Source of the DNA: Bacteroidaceae bacterium
Lineage (GTDB): Bacteria > Bacteroidota > Bacteroidia > Bacteroidales > Bacteroidaceae
DNA: 36,212 bases
NCBI GenBank assembly: GCA_017517605.1
Contig: JAFWYQ010000096.1
Coordinates: forward strand, 1 to 36,212
Direction: 5' to 3'
Shown here: positions 16,093 to 23,853 of the stretch, one piece after another
Position numbering within the stretch: the stretch's first letter is position 1
Layout: every line of letters begins with the position of its first letter
Position numbers and translations under genes: made by a program
The notes under the pieces: generated by a model
Told to the model about the DNA's origin: nothing
Seen by the model: only the letters and a program-made list of their open reading frames with translations
Database searches by the model: none

Positions 16093-16686
16093 ATGGAAAA
16101 TAAGAAATGCCGCATAGCCATTTTTGCCTCGGGCGAGGGGAGTAATGCGGAGGCTATTGTGAGCCATTTTGCCAATCACAATGCGATTGAAGTGGCGCTG
16201 ATGGTATGCAACAAGGAGAAAGCAGGCGTGTACACCCGCATGGAAAAATGGGGAATACCTTGCCACTATATTGACAAGAAGGAGTGGCAACCGGGTTCGA
16301 CAGGCCAACAAGTGCTGGACTTGATGCGCAACGAAGGTGTCGACAGAATTGTGTTGGCGGGTTTCCTTGCCTATATCCCCGAAACGATTGTGCACACGTA
16401 CGAAGGACGCATAGTGAACATCCACCCGTCATTGCTCCCCAAATACGGAGGGAAAGGCATGTGGGGACACCATGTGCACGAAGCGGTGATAGCCAACCGC
16501 GAGGCCGTAAGCGGAATAACCATTCACCATGTAACCGAAAAGTTGGACGATGGGGGCATCATTTTCCAAGCGCAATGCCAAGTGTTGCCCGACGAAACAC
16601 CCGAATCACTGGCCACACGCATACACCAACTCGAACACGAGCACTATCCACGCATCATAGAGCAATTAGGGATGATGGATGTATGA
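16093..16686 (+). CDS. purN: Phosphoribosylglycinamide formyltransferase
   Basis: The 197-residue protein has the standard length. The phosphate-binding segment is IFASGEGSNAEAI near the N-terminus; LAGFLAYIPETIV is followed by NIHPSLLPKYGGKG, which carries the catalytic Asn and His; the catalytic Asp lies in HHVTEKLDDGGIIFQ. It transfers a formyl group from 10-formyl-tetrahydrofolate to GAR in purine synthesis. It runs towards the yjbQ-family gene on the opposite strand, with 18 bp between their stop codons. Confidence 0.94.
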   Translation: MENKKCRIAIFASGEGSNAEAIVSHFANHNAIEVALMVCNKEKAGVYTRMEKWGIPCHYIDKKEWQPGSTGQQVLDLMRNEGVDRIVLAGFLAYIPETIVHTYEGRIVNIHPSLLPKYGGKGMWGHHVHEAVIANREAVSGITIHHVTEKLDDGGIIFQAQCQVLPDETPESLATRIHQLEHEHYPRIIEQLGMMDV

Positions 16687-16704
16687 TAAAGACATTCAGA
16701 AGGA

Positions 16705-17118
16705 TTATCCCAACACCGTTGCCACTACACGACGACTTCCTCCATCGTGGCGGAACTCGCACAGGTAGATGCCTTGCCATGTGCCAAGATTCAGATGTCC
16801 GCGGGTAATGGGAATCGTAAGGCTGACACCCGTCAAACTGCTCTTTGCATGAGCAGGCATATCATCGTCGCCCTCCAAAGTGTGATAATAATAAGGTTCG
16901 CGCTCGCGCACGAGGCGATTGTAAATGGCTTCCATGTCGTGGCGCACATCGGGATCGGCATTTTCGTTGATGGAAAGGGCGCAACTGGTGTGTTTGATGA
17001 AAAGGTTCAGCAAGCCCGCCTCGGGCAAAGGGTGGGGCAGGTGACGGATTACCTCTTCGGTTATGATATGAAATCCGCGTGTGCGGGGCTTCAGGGTAAA
17101 TTCTACTTGGCTTATCAT
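16705..17118 (-). CDS. YjbQ/UPF0047 family protein
   Basis: The 137-residue product matches the compact YjbQ family over its whole length: HTSCALSINENADPDVRHDM, then a GDDDMPAHAKSSLTG motif and LGTWQGIYLCEFR near the C-terminus. Conserved His, Asp and Glu residues in these motifs suggest a metal site. Some members have been reported to make thiamine phosphate as a side activity, but the physiological role is unsettled, so no pathway is assigned. It is transcribed away from the MBL-fold gene's 3' end (76-bp gap, same strand), possibly in one transcript with it. Confidence 0.9.
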   Translation of the reverse strand: MISQVEFTLKPRTRGFHIITEEVIRHLPHPLPEAGLLNLFIKHTSCALSINENADPDVRHDMEAIYNRLVREREPYYYHTLEGDDDMPAHAKSSLTGVSLTIPITRGHLNLGTWQGIYLCEFRHDGGSRRVVATVLG

Positions 17119-17194
17119 GAATTAAAAAAACTGATTCTTAACTGACGCGTAAAAGATAGCTTGTCCACTTGAAGCGGCTATTTATGATACGTCA

Positions 17195-17842
17195 CTAAAA
17201 ATTCCTCATATAAAAATTATTCTGTTTCTCGTATCCGAGGGTGGTAAGCTCGCCATGACCAGGATAAACGAGGGTGGCATCGGGCAAGGCAAAGAGTTTC
17301 TCGCGTATGCCATCGATGAGCTGGCGGATGTTGCCACCGGGGAGGTCGGCACGTCCGATGCTTTCGCGGAAAAGTATGTCGCCCGAGAAAAGGCAACGGG
17401 CATAGTCGCAATAGAAAGCCAAGCTACCGGGTGAATGACCGGGCACATGGATGCATTGCACGATGTGCCGACCTAACAGTAGTTCGTCGCCATCCTCCAA
17501 ATAGTGTCCGATGGGAGCCGGTTCGCCAGGAAACTCCAATCCGAACATGCGCGTGCGGTTCGGCGCATCGGTCAACCACTCCTCATCAGCGCGATGGGCA
17601 CATGTCTTCAATCCGTATTGCTTGTAGATGAATCCATTGCCAAAGATGTGGTCGAAGTGCAGGTGGGTGTTCAGCAAGAACTTTATCGTAAGCCCTTCTT
17701 CGTCGATGAATTGCTTCAGTTCGTCACACTCTTCGGGAGTGTAGCATCCTGCATCAATCACGGCCGCTTCGCGTGTAATTTCGTCCCATAAAACATACGA
17801 ATTTACGGGTAACATATTGAATTTAAATTCCTTTACTTTCAT
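17195..17842 (-). CDS. MBL-fold metallo-hydrolase (glyoxalase II-like)
   Basis: The 215-residue single-domain protein contains THLHFDH at 59-65 (H60, H62, D64, H65), a further ligand His in HVPGHSPGSLAFY, the bridging Asp in CLFSGDILFRESIGRAD and a last His in VYPGHGELT. All metal ligands of the metallo-beta-lactamase superfamily are therefore present. The GRADLPGG and PGHGELT segments resemble hydroxyacylglutathione hydrolase-like proteins, but Bacteroidetes usually lack glutathione, so the true thioester or other substrate is unknown. No signal peptide is present. Confidence 0.88.
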   Translation of the reverse strand: MKVKEFKFNMLPVNSYVLWDEITREAAVIDAGCYTPEECDELKQFIDEEGLTIKFLLNTHLHFDHIFGNGFIYKQYGLKTCAHRADEEWLTDAPNRTRMFGLEFPGEPAPIGHYLEDGDELLLGRHIVQCIHVPGHSPGSLAFYCDYARCLFSGDILFRESIGRADLPGGNIRQLIDGIREKLFALPDATLVYPGHGELTTLGYEKQNNFYMRNF

Positions 17843-17872
17843 AGTTATGTTTTTTCTATTGACAAGAGATTG

Positions 17873-18010
17873 AAATTTACGATTTACGATTTATTTACTA
17901 TTTGGTGATTCTACTATTCAACTAAAAAACTCGTCAACTAAAAATTCATAATTAGTTCGAGCATAGCTCTCATCAACTTCGCAGTCACAAATCACAAATC
18001 ATAATTCAGT
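17873..18010. repeat. Short-word arrays between the MBL and rsmG genes
   Basis: The 189-bp gap contains TTACGAT repeated at 7-bp spacing (around 17878-17892), CAACTAAAAA words with CGTCAACT (around 17918-17942) and ACAAATC words (around 17987-18001). These are weaker relatives of the arrays near 13.15 and 35.2 kb. No gene was recognised. Confidence 0.6.
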
Positions 18011-18031
18011 TGAGTACATCTTGTCACTTCG

Positions 18032-18652
18032 TTAAATGCCTAAATAGACAACCTTCTTCGTCTCGAAAAAATCTTCGGTGAAGTGGTCCTTCAAATCGGT
18101 CATCATCACACGGTTCTTGAAGGGCATGGCCTCGTACTCCAACTCGCCTCCTTTCAGACAGATGAGTCCGTTGGGGAGGGCATTTGCCTGCTCCTTGCGG
18201 ATGTTCTTGCGCACCAGCTTCACCAAATCGGCAAGGGGCATCACGGCACGGCTCACCACGAAGTCGAACTGACTCTTCTCCTCCTCGGCCCGGCAATGGC
18301 GGGTGGTAACATTCGTAAGGCCCGTGCCGGCAATCACTTCGTTGCACACACGAATCTTCTTGCCGATGCTGTCCACCAAGTGAAACTTCACTTCGGGGAA
18401 AAGGATGGCCAAGGGAATGCCGGGGAAACCTCCGCCACACCCAAGATCCATCACCGTAGTGCCCGGCTTGAAATTGATTACCTTGGCAATACCCAATGAA
18501 TGGAGCACGTGGTGCTCGTAGAGGTTGCCGATGTCCTTGCGCGAGATGACATTGATTTTTGCATTCCAATCCTCATACAAATCCTTCAGTGCGACAAAGC
18601 GTGTACGCTGCTCTTCGGTGAGGTGGGGGAAGTATTTATCGATTATTTCCAT
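18032..18652 (-). CDS. rsmG: 16S rRNA (guanine-527-N7) methyltransferase
   Basis: The start at 18652 (MEIIDKYFPHL) gives 206 residues, the normal RsmG length. A longer frame reaches 18739, but a promoter box at 18688-18695 lies inside the extra part and the extra residues do not resemble the family. The SAM-binding motif is VMDLGCGGGFPGIPLA, preceded by the RsmG-specific WNAKINVISRKD and followed by FHLVDS and VVSRAV. The enzyme methylates G527 in the 530 loop of 16S rRNA; loss commonly gives low-level streptomycin resistance. It lies 83 bp after the DoxX-family gene on the same strand. Confidence 0.94.
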   Translation of the reverse strand: MEIIDKYFPHLTEEQRTRFVALKDLYEDWNAKINVISRKDIGNLYEHHVLHSLGIAKVINFKPGTTVMDLGCGGGFPGIPLAILFPEVKFHLVDSIGKKIRVCNEVIAGTGLTNVTTRHCRAEEEKSQFDFVVSRAVMPLADLVKLVRKNIRKEQANALPNGLICLKGGELEYEAMPFKNRVMMTDLKDHFTEDFFETKKVVYLGI

Positions 18653-18687
18653 ACGTCTTTTACAATCCTTTCTTTTTTGAAACGATG

Positions 18688-18718
18688 CAAAAGTAGGAAA
18701 TGTCGGACATATACGCAA
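18688..18718 (-). promoter_or_regulatory. Promoter for rsmG
   Basis: On the minus strand TACTTTTG (18695-18688) followed by C is a good -7 box. A weaker TTG lies 20 bp further upstream (18718-18716). The position supports the start at 18652. Confidence 0.55.
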
Positions 18719-18735
18719 GGATTTTGCCCGAATAT

Positions 18736-19173
18736 TCATTCATTGAGGTCTGCCAGTATCCGTTTTTCGAGCCAAGCATCCAACGAATACTTGCCAGGCC
18801 CCGTCAAATAGAGGAATACGAACACCAACATGTAGATGAGTGCAAGCTCGCCACCATTGTCCAACGAACCGTCGTGAATGACAAAGAAGGCCATACCCAT
18901 GACAAATATCATAGGAAGCAACACAATGCGGTAGAGGAAACCGAAAATGAAGAAGAATGAACAGACAACCTCGGCAATGATAATCAGAATCAACGACCAG
19001 GCGCTACCGATGTGCAGGGGGTCGGGGAAATTGGATGACATCTCGCCAAACTCAAGCCACTTCTGCATACCGTGGTTGAGAAACATAAGGCCGATGCACA
19101 CACGGGCAAGCAACAACAGAAAGGAAGCCACCGAGGCGGACAAACGAGCGGGGAAAAGCAATCTTTTGAACAT
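18736..19173 (-). CDS. DoxX family membrane protein
   Basis: The 145-residue protein has four hydrophobic segments at about residues 15-33, 60-80, 84-102 and 109-127, the DoxX/DoxD layout. ARVCIGLMFLNHGMQKW near the N-terminus and LTGPGKYSLDAWL near the C-terminus are typical of this family. It resides in the inner membrane. DoxX-like proteins have been linked to thiosulfate oxidation and redox balance in various organisms, but no specific role can be assigned here. It precedes rsmG on the minus strand. Confidence 0.85.
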   Translation of the reverse strand: MFKRLLFPARLSASVASFLLLLARVCIGLMFLNHGMQKWLEFGEMSSNFPDPLHIGSAWSLILIIIAEVVCSFFFIFGFLYRIVLLPMIFVMGMAFFVIHDGSLDNGGELALIYMLVFVFLYLTGPGKYSLDAWLEKRILADLNE

Positions 19174-19311
19174 AAATCCAATATTTATTTAATGAAAACA
19201 TATTTATACGCATCGACAAAAAGAACAACGATTCCCCAAAAAGGTTTGCAAAATCACCGCCGACTTTTCAGTTTTTCATTTCAGCTATTATGCAGAGTGG
19301 AATATTTGCAG

Positions 19312-19319
19312 TATCTTTG
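19312..19319 (+). promoter_or_regulatory. -7 promoter box for map
   Basis: TATCTTTG followed by C lies 59 bp before the ATG at 19379. A second similar word, ATATTTGC, lies just upstream (19302-19309). No clear -33 TTTG is present at the usual spacing. Confidence 0.5.
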
Positions 19320-19378
19320 CTTCGCAATTTTGCATACACCACTCCCCTCAAACAAGAGAAAAAGAACTATTGACACGT

Positions 19379-20239
19379 ATGGCAAATAAAAAAATAAAAA
19401 GGAACTGGATAGTGCCGAAAGGGCAGGAGTTGACCGAGCTGGACAAGAAAGTGCTCTATTTTCAGAACAAAGGTTGCCTGGTTCCGAAAAGAAAACTGAT
19501 AAAGACACCCGAGCAGATTGAAGGAATCCGCCGTAGCGGTGTAGTTAATACAGGTGTACTCGACCTGATAGCCAGTGAGATACGAGCGGGGATGAGTACG
19601 GCGGAGATTGACCGTCTGGTGTACGAATACACAACGGCACACGGCGCAATCCCTGCACCATTGAATTACGAAGGCTTTCCGAAAAGTGTGTGCACCAGCA
19701 TCAACGAAGTGGTGTGCCACGGCATACCCTCCGAAGATGAGATACTGGAGGAGGGAGACATTGTGAACGTGGACGTATCGACCATCCTCGACGGATACTA
19801 TAGCGACGCCTCGCGCATGTTCGTCATCGGAAAAACAACTCCCGAAAAGCAACGTCTGGTGGATGTAGCACGCGAATGTCTGGAAATCGGTATGCAAGCA
19901 GCCAAGCCCTTCGGATTTGTGGGCGACATAGGCAATGCCATCCAGCGCCATGCACACAAGAATGGATTCTCCGTCGTGCGCGACCTTTGCGGACACGGCG
20001 TGGGATTGGCGTTTCACGAAGACCCCGATGTGGAACACTTCGGCCGAAAAGGCACAGGGATGCTGCTCGTGCCGGGCATGGTGTTCACCATCGAACCTAT
20101 GATAAACATGGGCACCTACGAAGTGTTTGTGGACGAAGAGGACGAATGGACGGTAGTGACGGAGGACGAACTCCCTTCCGCACAATGGGAGCACACCTTC
20201 GTAATGACGGAAAACGGATTGGAAATCCTCACATACTAA
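19379..20239 (+). CDS. map: Methionine aminopeptidase, type I, with N-terminal extension
   Basis: The ATG at 19379 is used rather than the TTG at 19370, giving 286 residues. The pita-bread fold (about 42-286) has all metal ligands: Asp in NVDVSTILDGYYSDASRMF, His in CGHGVGLAFHEDP, Glu in FTIEPMINMG and Glu in QWEHTFVMTENG. It removes the initiator Met from nascent proteins. An extension of about 40 residues (IVPKGQELTELDKKVLYFQN and a basic stretch) precedes the catalytic domain. Bacteroidetes usually also carry a map gene in the ribosomal-protein cluster, so this stand-alone copy is probably a second, extended paralogue; that copy is outside the window. Confidence 0.92.
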   Translation: MANKKIKRNWIVPKGQELTELDKKVLYFQNKGCLVPKRKLIKTPEQIEGIRRSGVVNTGVLDLIASEIRAGMSTAEIDRLVYEYTTAHGAIPAPLNYEGFPKSVCTSINEVVCHGIPSEDEILEEGDIVNVDVSTILDGYYSDASRMFVIGKTTPEKQRLVDVARECLEIGMQAAKPFGFVGDIGNAIQRHAHKNGFSVVRDLCGHGVGLAFHEDPDVEHFGRKGTGMLLVPGMVFTIEPMINMGTYEVFVDEEDEWTVVTEDELPSAQWEHTFVMTENGLEILTY

Positions 20240-20294
20240 AACGGTAAGGAGAGGTCGTTTGTCAAGAGTAGGATTTCGTCCGTTCATACAGGAA

Positions 20295-20362
20295 ATTTTC
20301 CCTACAGGAGAATTATTTTTTCCCCGTTGGAGAAAAATATTTCTTCCGTTAGGAAAAAAAAT
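20295..20362. repeat. Three tandem small hairpins after map
   Basis: Three stem-loops follow one another, each with a pyrimidine-rich left arm ending in TCC and a purine-rich right arm starting with GG: 20295-20313 (loop CTACA), 20315-20338 (loop CCGTT) and 20339-20362 (loop GTTA). All lie between the map stop and the tsaD promoter box. They could terminate map transcription, and the T- and A-rich arms would work on either strand. Confidence 0.7.
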
Positions 20363-20421
20363 ACAGTTGGCATCGGATGAAAGAAAAACAAAAAGTCGTT
20401 TATGTTTGTATAAAAAATGAC

Positions 20422-20429
20422 TATCTTTG
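20422..20429 (+). promoter_or_regulatory. -7 promoter box for tsaD
   Basis: TATCTTTG followed by C, with TTTA 19 bp upstream (20399-20402) as a one-mismatch -33 element, lies 45 bp before the ATG at 20475. Confidence 0.55.
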
Positions 20430-20474
20430 CACCGCGGAAGCTATCTCCTCTCCGCAGGAAAGGAAAAAGTATAT

Positions 20475-21497
20475 ATGAAAGATATAATAATATTAGGTAT
20501 AGAGTCGTCATGTGACGATACATCGGCTGCGGTAATCCGCAACGGAGTGCTACTCTCGAATGTGGTGGCCGGACAAGCCGTGCATGAATCGTATGGCGGA
20601 GTAGTACCCGAATTGGCCAGCCGTGCCCATCAGCAGAATGTAGTGCCCGTGGTGCACGAAGCACTCAAGCGTGCCGGAGTGTCCAAAGAGGAATTGAGCG
20701 CCGTAGCATTCACGCGAGGTCCCGGATTGATGGGATCGTTGCTCGTGGGAGTCTCCTTTGCCAAGGGCTTCGCCCGTTCGTTGGGCATCCCCATGGTCGA
20801 TGTCAACCATCTGCAAGGCCATGTGTTGGCTCACTTCATCAAAGAAGAGGGGGAGGAGAGCAAACAACCAAAATTCCCCTTCCTCTGCCTCCTTGTATCG
20901 GGCGGCAATTCACAAATCGTACTGGTTAAGGCCTATAACCAAATGGAAATCATTGGCCAGACAATCGACGATGCGGCGGGTGAGGCGATAGACAAATGTT
21001 CGAAAGTGATGGGATTAGGCTATCCGGGAGGCCCGATAATCGACCGATTGGCCCGACAGGGAAATCCCCAAGCATACATCTTTGCAAAACCGCATATAGC
21101 CGGATACGACTACAGCTTCAGCGGATTGAAGACATCGTTCCTCTATTCACTACGCGATTGGTTGAAGGAGGATGCTGACTTTATTGAGCATCACAAGGAG
21201 GACTTGGCCGCATCGCTCGAAGCGACCATAGTGGACATCTTGATGAACAAGCTACGAAAAGCATCCAAAGACTTAAAAATCAAAGATGTAGCAGTAGCAG
21301 GAGGTGTATCTGCAAACAACGGATTGCGCAATGCTTTTCGCGACCATGCCAAACGATATGGATGGAATGTATACATACCGAAGTTTGGTTACACAACCGA
21401 CAATGCAGCCATGATTGCCATGGCCGGATACTTCAAGTATCAGGATAAAGAGTTTTGCTCAATCGACATGCCTGCATACTCGAGGGTTTCATTCTAA
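20475..21497 (+). CDS. tsaD: tRNA N6-threonylcarbamoyladenosine transferase subunit TsaD
   Basis: The ATG at 20475 starts the 340-residue protein directly before GIESSCDDTSAAV, the conserved N-terminus. An upstream in-frame ATG at 20427 overlaps the -7 promoter box and is rejected. The metal-binding histidines H112 and H116 lie in VNHLQGHVLAH; SGGNSQIV, KCSKVMGLGYPGGP, YDYSFSGLKTS and GGVSANNGLR match the family; the last ligand Asp is in YTTDNAAMIA. With TsaB, TsaC and TsaE it makes t6A37 in ANN-decoding tRNAs. cinA follows after 12 bp, probably in the same transcript. Confidence 0.96.
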   Translation: MKDIIILGIESSCDDTSAAVIRNGVLLSNVVAGQAVHESYGGVVPELASRAHQQNVVPVVHEALKRAGVSKEELSAVAFTRGPGLMGSLLVGVSFAKGFARSLGIPMVDVNHLQGHVLAHFIKEEGEESKQPKFPFLCLLVSGGNSQIVLVKAYNQMEIIGQTIDDAAGEAIDKCSKVMGLGYPGGPIIDRLARQGNPQAYIFAKPHIAGYDYSFSGLKTSFLYSLRDWLKEDADFIEHHKEDLAASLEATIVDILMNKLRKASKDLKIKDVAVAGGVSANNGLRNAFRDHAKRYGWNVYIPKFGYTTDNAAMIAMAGYFKYQDKEFCSIDMPAYSRVSF

Positions 21498-21509
21498 ACT
21501 TTAACAAAT

Positions 21510-22016
21510 ATGAATATATCATTAGAAACTAAACTAATAAGCCGAGAAATCAGCGAACTGATGTGGAAAGATGGGATAACCTTGTCGACCGCAGAAAGTT
21601 GTACGGCCGGAAATCTGGCCGCCGCAATTACCGCCATCCCCGGAAGCTCCCATTATTATAAAGGAGGCGTAGTGGCCTATGCCAACCAAGTAAAGGAAAA
21701 CCTCTTGCGTGTAGATGTAAAGACGATTGAGACGTATGGCGTGGTGAGCGAAGAAACCGTGTGCGAAATGGTGAAGGGAGCAATGGAAACGTTGAATACC
21801 GATTACGCCATTGCCACTTCGGGCGTTGCAGGTCCCGGAGGTGGAACTCCCGACAAGCCGGTAGGCACAATTTGGATAGCTGCCGGAAGCCGCAATAAAA
21901 TCGTAACGATGAAGTTGGAAGGAGACGACGGACGCGAACAAAACATAGCCAAAGCGACCAAATCAGCCCTTCATTTAGTGTGCGATTTGCTTAAAGAAGA
22001 ACAAAATCTTGAATAA
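21510..22016 (+). CDS. pncC: CinA-family nicotinamide-nucleotide amidohydrolase
   Basis: The 168-residue protein consists only of the C-terminal CinA domain: TLSTAESCTAGNLAAAIT with the nucleophilic Ser/Cys region, SSHYYKGGVVAYANQVKENLL, ATSGVAGPGGGTPDKPVGTIWIA and a C-terminal helix. The N-terminal molybdopterin-like half of full CinA is absent, as in E. coli PncC/YgaD. The enzyme deamidates nicotinamide mononucleotide to recycle pyridine nucleotides. It follows tsaD by 12 bp. Confidence 0.92.
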   Translation: MNISLETKLISREISELMWKDGITLSTAESCTAGNLAAAITAIPGSSHYYKGGVVAYANQVKENLLRVDVKTIETYGVVSEETVCEMVKGAMETLNTDYAIATSGVAGPGGGTPDKPVGTIWIAAGSRNKIVTMKLEGDDGREQNIAKATKSALHLVCDLLKEEQNLE

Positions 22017-22039
22017 TTTAAGAATTAATTGCCAAAACA

Positions 22040-22071
22040 CTTGGTTATTAGGAATAAAAGTTGTTACTTTG
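22040..22071 (+). promoter_or_regulatory. Promoter for rpmB-rpmG
   Basis: CTTG (22040-22043), 20 bp, TTACTTTG (22064-22071) followed by C; each box has one mismatch to consensus. It lies 51 bp before the rpmB ATG. Confidence 0.5.
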
Positions 22072-22121
22072 CACCCTGTTTGAGATAAGCGTGTAAGAAA
22101 AACGTAAAAAGTAAGATAGAA

Positions 22122-22382
22122 ATGTCGAAAATTTGTCAAATTACCGGAAAGAAAGCCATGGTTGGCAACAACGTTTCACATTCAAAAAGAAGAACCAAGA
22201 GAGTCTTTGATGTGAACTTGTTTAACAAGAAGTTCTACTATGTAGAGCAGGATTGCTGGATTAGCCTGAAGATTTGTGCTGCTGGTCTGCGCGTGATTAA
22301 TAAGAAAGGCTTGGATGCTGCGTTGAACGATGCCGTAGCTAAGGGCTATTGTGATTGGAAAACGATTAAAGTAATCGCTTAA
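22122..22382 (+). CDS. rpmB: 50S ribosomal protein L28
   Basis: The 86-residue protein matches L28 throughout: [20 protein letters not shown] at the N-terminus, TKRVFDVNL, then [20 protein letters not shown]. The zinc-binding CXXC pairs of some L28 forms are absent apart from isolated cysteines, so it is a zinc-free form. It is the first gene of a ribosomal trio: rpmG follows after 24 bp and the DUF4295 gene 16 bp after that. Confidence 0.97.
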   Translation: MSKICQITGKKAMVGNNVSHSKRRTKRVFDVNLFNKKFYYVEQDCWISLKICAAGLRVINKKGLDAALNDAVAKGYCDWKTIKVIA

Positions 22383-22406
22383 TAAAAAGAGAAGGAGAAT
22401 TGAAGT

Positions 22407-22595
22407 ATGGCTAAGAAGGCAAAAGGCAATAGAGTACAGGTTATCCTTGAATGTACTGAAATGAAGGAAAGTGGTCTTCCCGGAACTTCTCGTTACATCA
22501 CTACGAAGAACCGCAAGAACACTACAGAGAGATTGGAGTTGAAAAAGTACAACCCCATCCTGAAGAGAGTAACAGTTCACAAAGAAATTAAGTAA
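22407..22595 (+). CDS. rpmG: 50S ribosomal protein L33
   Basis: The 62-residue protein has the L33 pattern [18 protein letters not shown], then [12 protein letters not shown] and [18 protein letters not shown]. Only one Cys remains, so the four-cysteine zinc ribbon is absent and this is a zinc-independent form. It lies between rpmB and the DUF4295 gene, a conserved Bacteroidetes order. Confidence 0.96.
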   Translation: MAKKAKGNRVQVILECTEMKESGLPGTSRYITTKNRKNTTERLELKKYNPILKRVTVHKEIK

Positions 22596-22611
22596 TAAAG
22601 AAGTATAACTC

Positions 22612-22770
22612 ATGGCAAAGAAAACAGTTGCAACCCTTCAGACAGGCTCTAAAGAAGGACGTTCATATACAAAGGTTATCAAGATGGTAAAGTCACCCAA
22701 GACTGGTGCTTACGTCTTTGATGAGCAGATGGTGCCCAATGAAAAAGTTCAGGACTTCTTTAAGAAATAA
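22612..22770 (+). CDS. DUF4295 family small basic protein
   Basis: This 52-residue protein begins MAKKTVATLQTGSKEGRSYT, continues with KVIKMVKSPKTGAYVFDEQM and ends with VQDFFKK. It is strongly basic and is a Bacteroidetes-specific family that regularly follows rpmG; a ribosome-associated role is suggested by the position but is not shown. Start 22612 is 16 bp after the rpmG stop with an A-rich leader. A terminator follows 30 bp after the stop. Confidence 0.9.
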   Translation: MAKKTVATLQTGSKEGRSYTKVIKMVKSPKTGAYVFDEQMVPNEKVQDFFKK

Positions 22771-22800
22771 AAGAGACTGAATTTAGGTAATAATAATCAT

Positions 22801-22838
22801 AAAAGTTCCTGTCATTGAAAAATGAAGGGAACTTTTTT
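22801..22838 (+). terminator. Rho-independent terminator after the ribosomal trio
   Basis: AAAAGTTCC pairs with GGAACTTTT around an inner stem TCATT-GAAA-AATGA, followed by T residues to 22838. The T tract overlaps the -33 box of the ftsY promoter. Confidence 0.88.
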
Positions 22839-22866
22839 GTTAAATGACTGATTTGTTGTATCTTTG
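22836..22866 (+). promoter_or_regulatory. Bacteroidetes-type promoter for ftsY-rimO
   Basis: TTTG (22836-22839), 19 bp, TATCTTTG (22859-22866), both exact consensus. It lies 27 bp before the ftsY ATG and excludes an in-frame start at 22864, which falls within the -7 box. Confidence 0.75.
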
Positions 22867-22893
22867 TGGCTGAAACTTATAAATAGTAGCAAT

Positions 22894-23853
22894 ATGGGAT
22901 TTTTTAGTTTCTTTTCAAAAGAGAAAAAGGAGACCTTGGATAAAGGTTTGTCGAAAACCAAAGAGAGCGTTTTTGGTAAGATTGCGCGTGCAATAGCCGG
23001 AAAATCAAAGGTCGACGATGAAGTGTTGGACAATTTGGAAGAGGTGCTGATAACCTCTGATGTGGGTGTTGAGACAACACTGACCATCATCCAACGCATT
23101 GAAGAGCATGTTGCAAAGGATAAATATGTCAATACAGATGAATTGAATACGATTTTGCGCGACGAGATAGCTTCGTTGCTGACCGAAAACAATACAACCG
23201 ACACCGAAGGTTATGAAATACCTGAAGGCAAGAAACCCTATGTAATCATGGTGGTAGGTGTCAATGGAGTAGGCAAGACGACAACTATCGGCAAATTGGC
23301 TTATCAATTCAAGAAAGCAGGTAAAAAAGTATATTTAGGTGCGGCAGACACCTTCCGTGCGGCCGCCGTAGAGCAATTGTGCATTTGGGGCGAACGCGTG
23401 GATGTGCCTGTCGTAAAACAACAGATGGGTTCTGATCCCGCATCAGTGGCTTACGACACACTGAGTTCAGCCGTTGCAGGAGATGCCGACGTTGTGATTA
23501 TAGATACCGCAGGCAGATTACACAACAAGGTAGGCTTGATGAACGAGCTGACCAAGATAAAGAACGTAATGAAGAAAGTGTTGCCCGAAGCCCCGCACGA
23601 AGTGCTTTTGGTATTGGACGGATCAACCGGACAAAACGCTTTTGAGCAAGCAAAGCAATTCACCAAAGCAACAGAAGTAACAGCTATGGCCATTACAAAA
23701 CTGGATGGTACGGCCAAAGGTGGTGTAGTAATCGGCATCAGCGACCAATTCAAGATACCCGTGAAATACATCGGTTTGGGTGAAGGCATGGAAGACTTGC
23801 AGGCATTCAACAAAAAGGAATTCGTGAATTCATTGTTCGGTGAAGAAAAATGA
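22894..23853 (+). CDS. ftsY: Signal recognition particle receptor FtsY
   Basis: From the ATG at 22894 the protein has 319 residues. A short amphipathic N-terminus (MGFFSFFSKEKKE) is followed by the N domain and the SRP-type GTPase: GVNGVGKT at 122-129, DTFRAAAVEQL at 152-162, DTAGRLHNK at 204-212, TKLDGTAKGG at 268-277 and GLGEGMEDL near the end. The long acidic A domain of E. coli FtsY is absent, as is common outside Proteobacteria. It docks SRP-ribosome complexes at the inner membrane. The stop codon overlaps the rimO start (ATGA), so the two are translationally coupled. Confidence 0.97.
   Translation: MGFFSFFSKEKKETLDKGLSKTKESVFGKIARAIAGKSKVDDEVLDNLEEVLITSDVGVETTLTIIQRIEEHVAKDKYVNTDELNTILRDEIASLLTENNTTDTEGYEIPEGKKPYVIMVVGVNGVGKTTTIGKLAYQFKKAGKKVYLGAADTFRAAAVEQLCIWGERVDVPVVKQQMGSDPASVAYDTLSSAVAGDADVVIIDTAGRLHNKVGLMNELTKIKNVMKKVLPEAPHEVLLVLDGSTGQNAFEQAKQFTKATEVTAMAITKLDGTAKGGVVIGISDQFKIPVKYIGLGEGMEDLQAFNKKEFVNSLFGEEK

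Noticed and set aside
18653-18739. N-terminal extension of RsmG
   Set aside because: The extra residues do not match the family, and a -7 promoter box lies within them. The start at 18652 gives the normal length.
20302-20664. 120-residue minus-strand frame over the map-tsaD gap
   Set aside because: It overlaps the tsaD start and reads through the hairpin cluster, giving low-complexity residues. No support as a gene.
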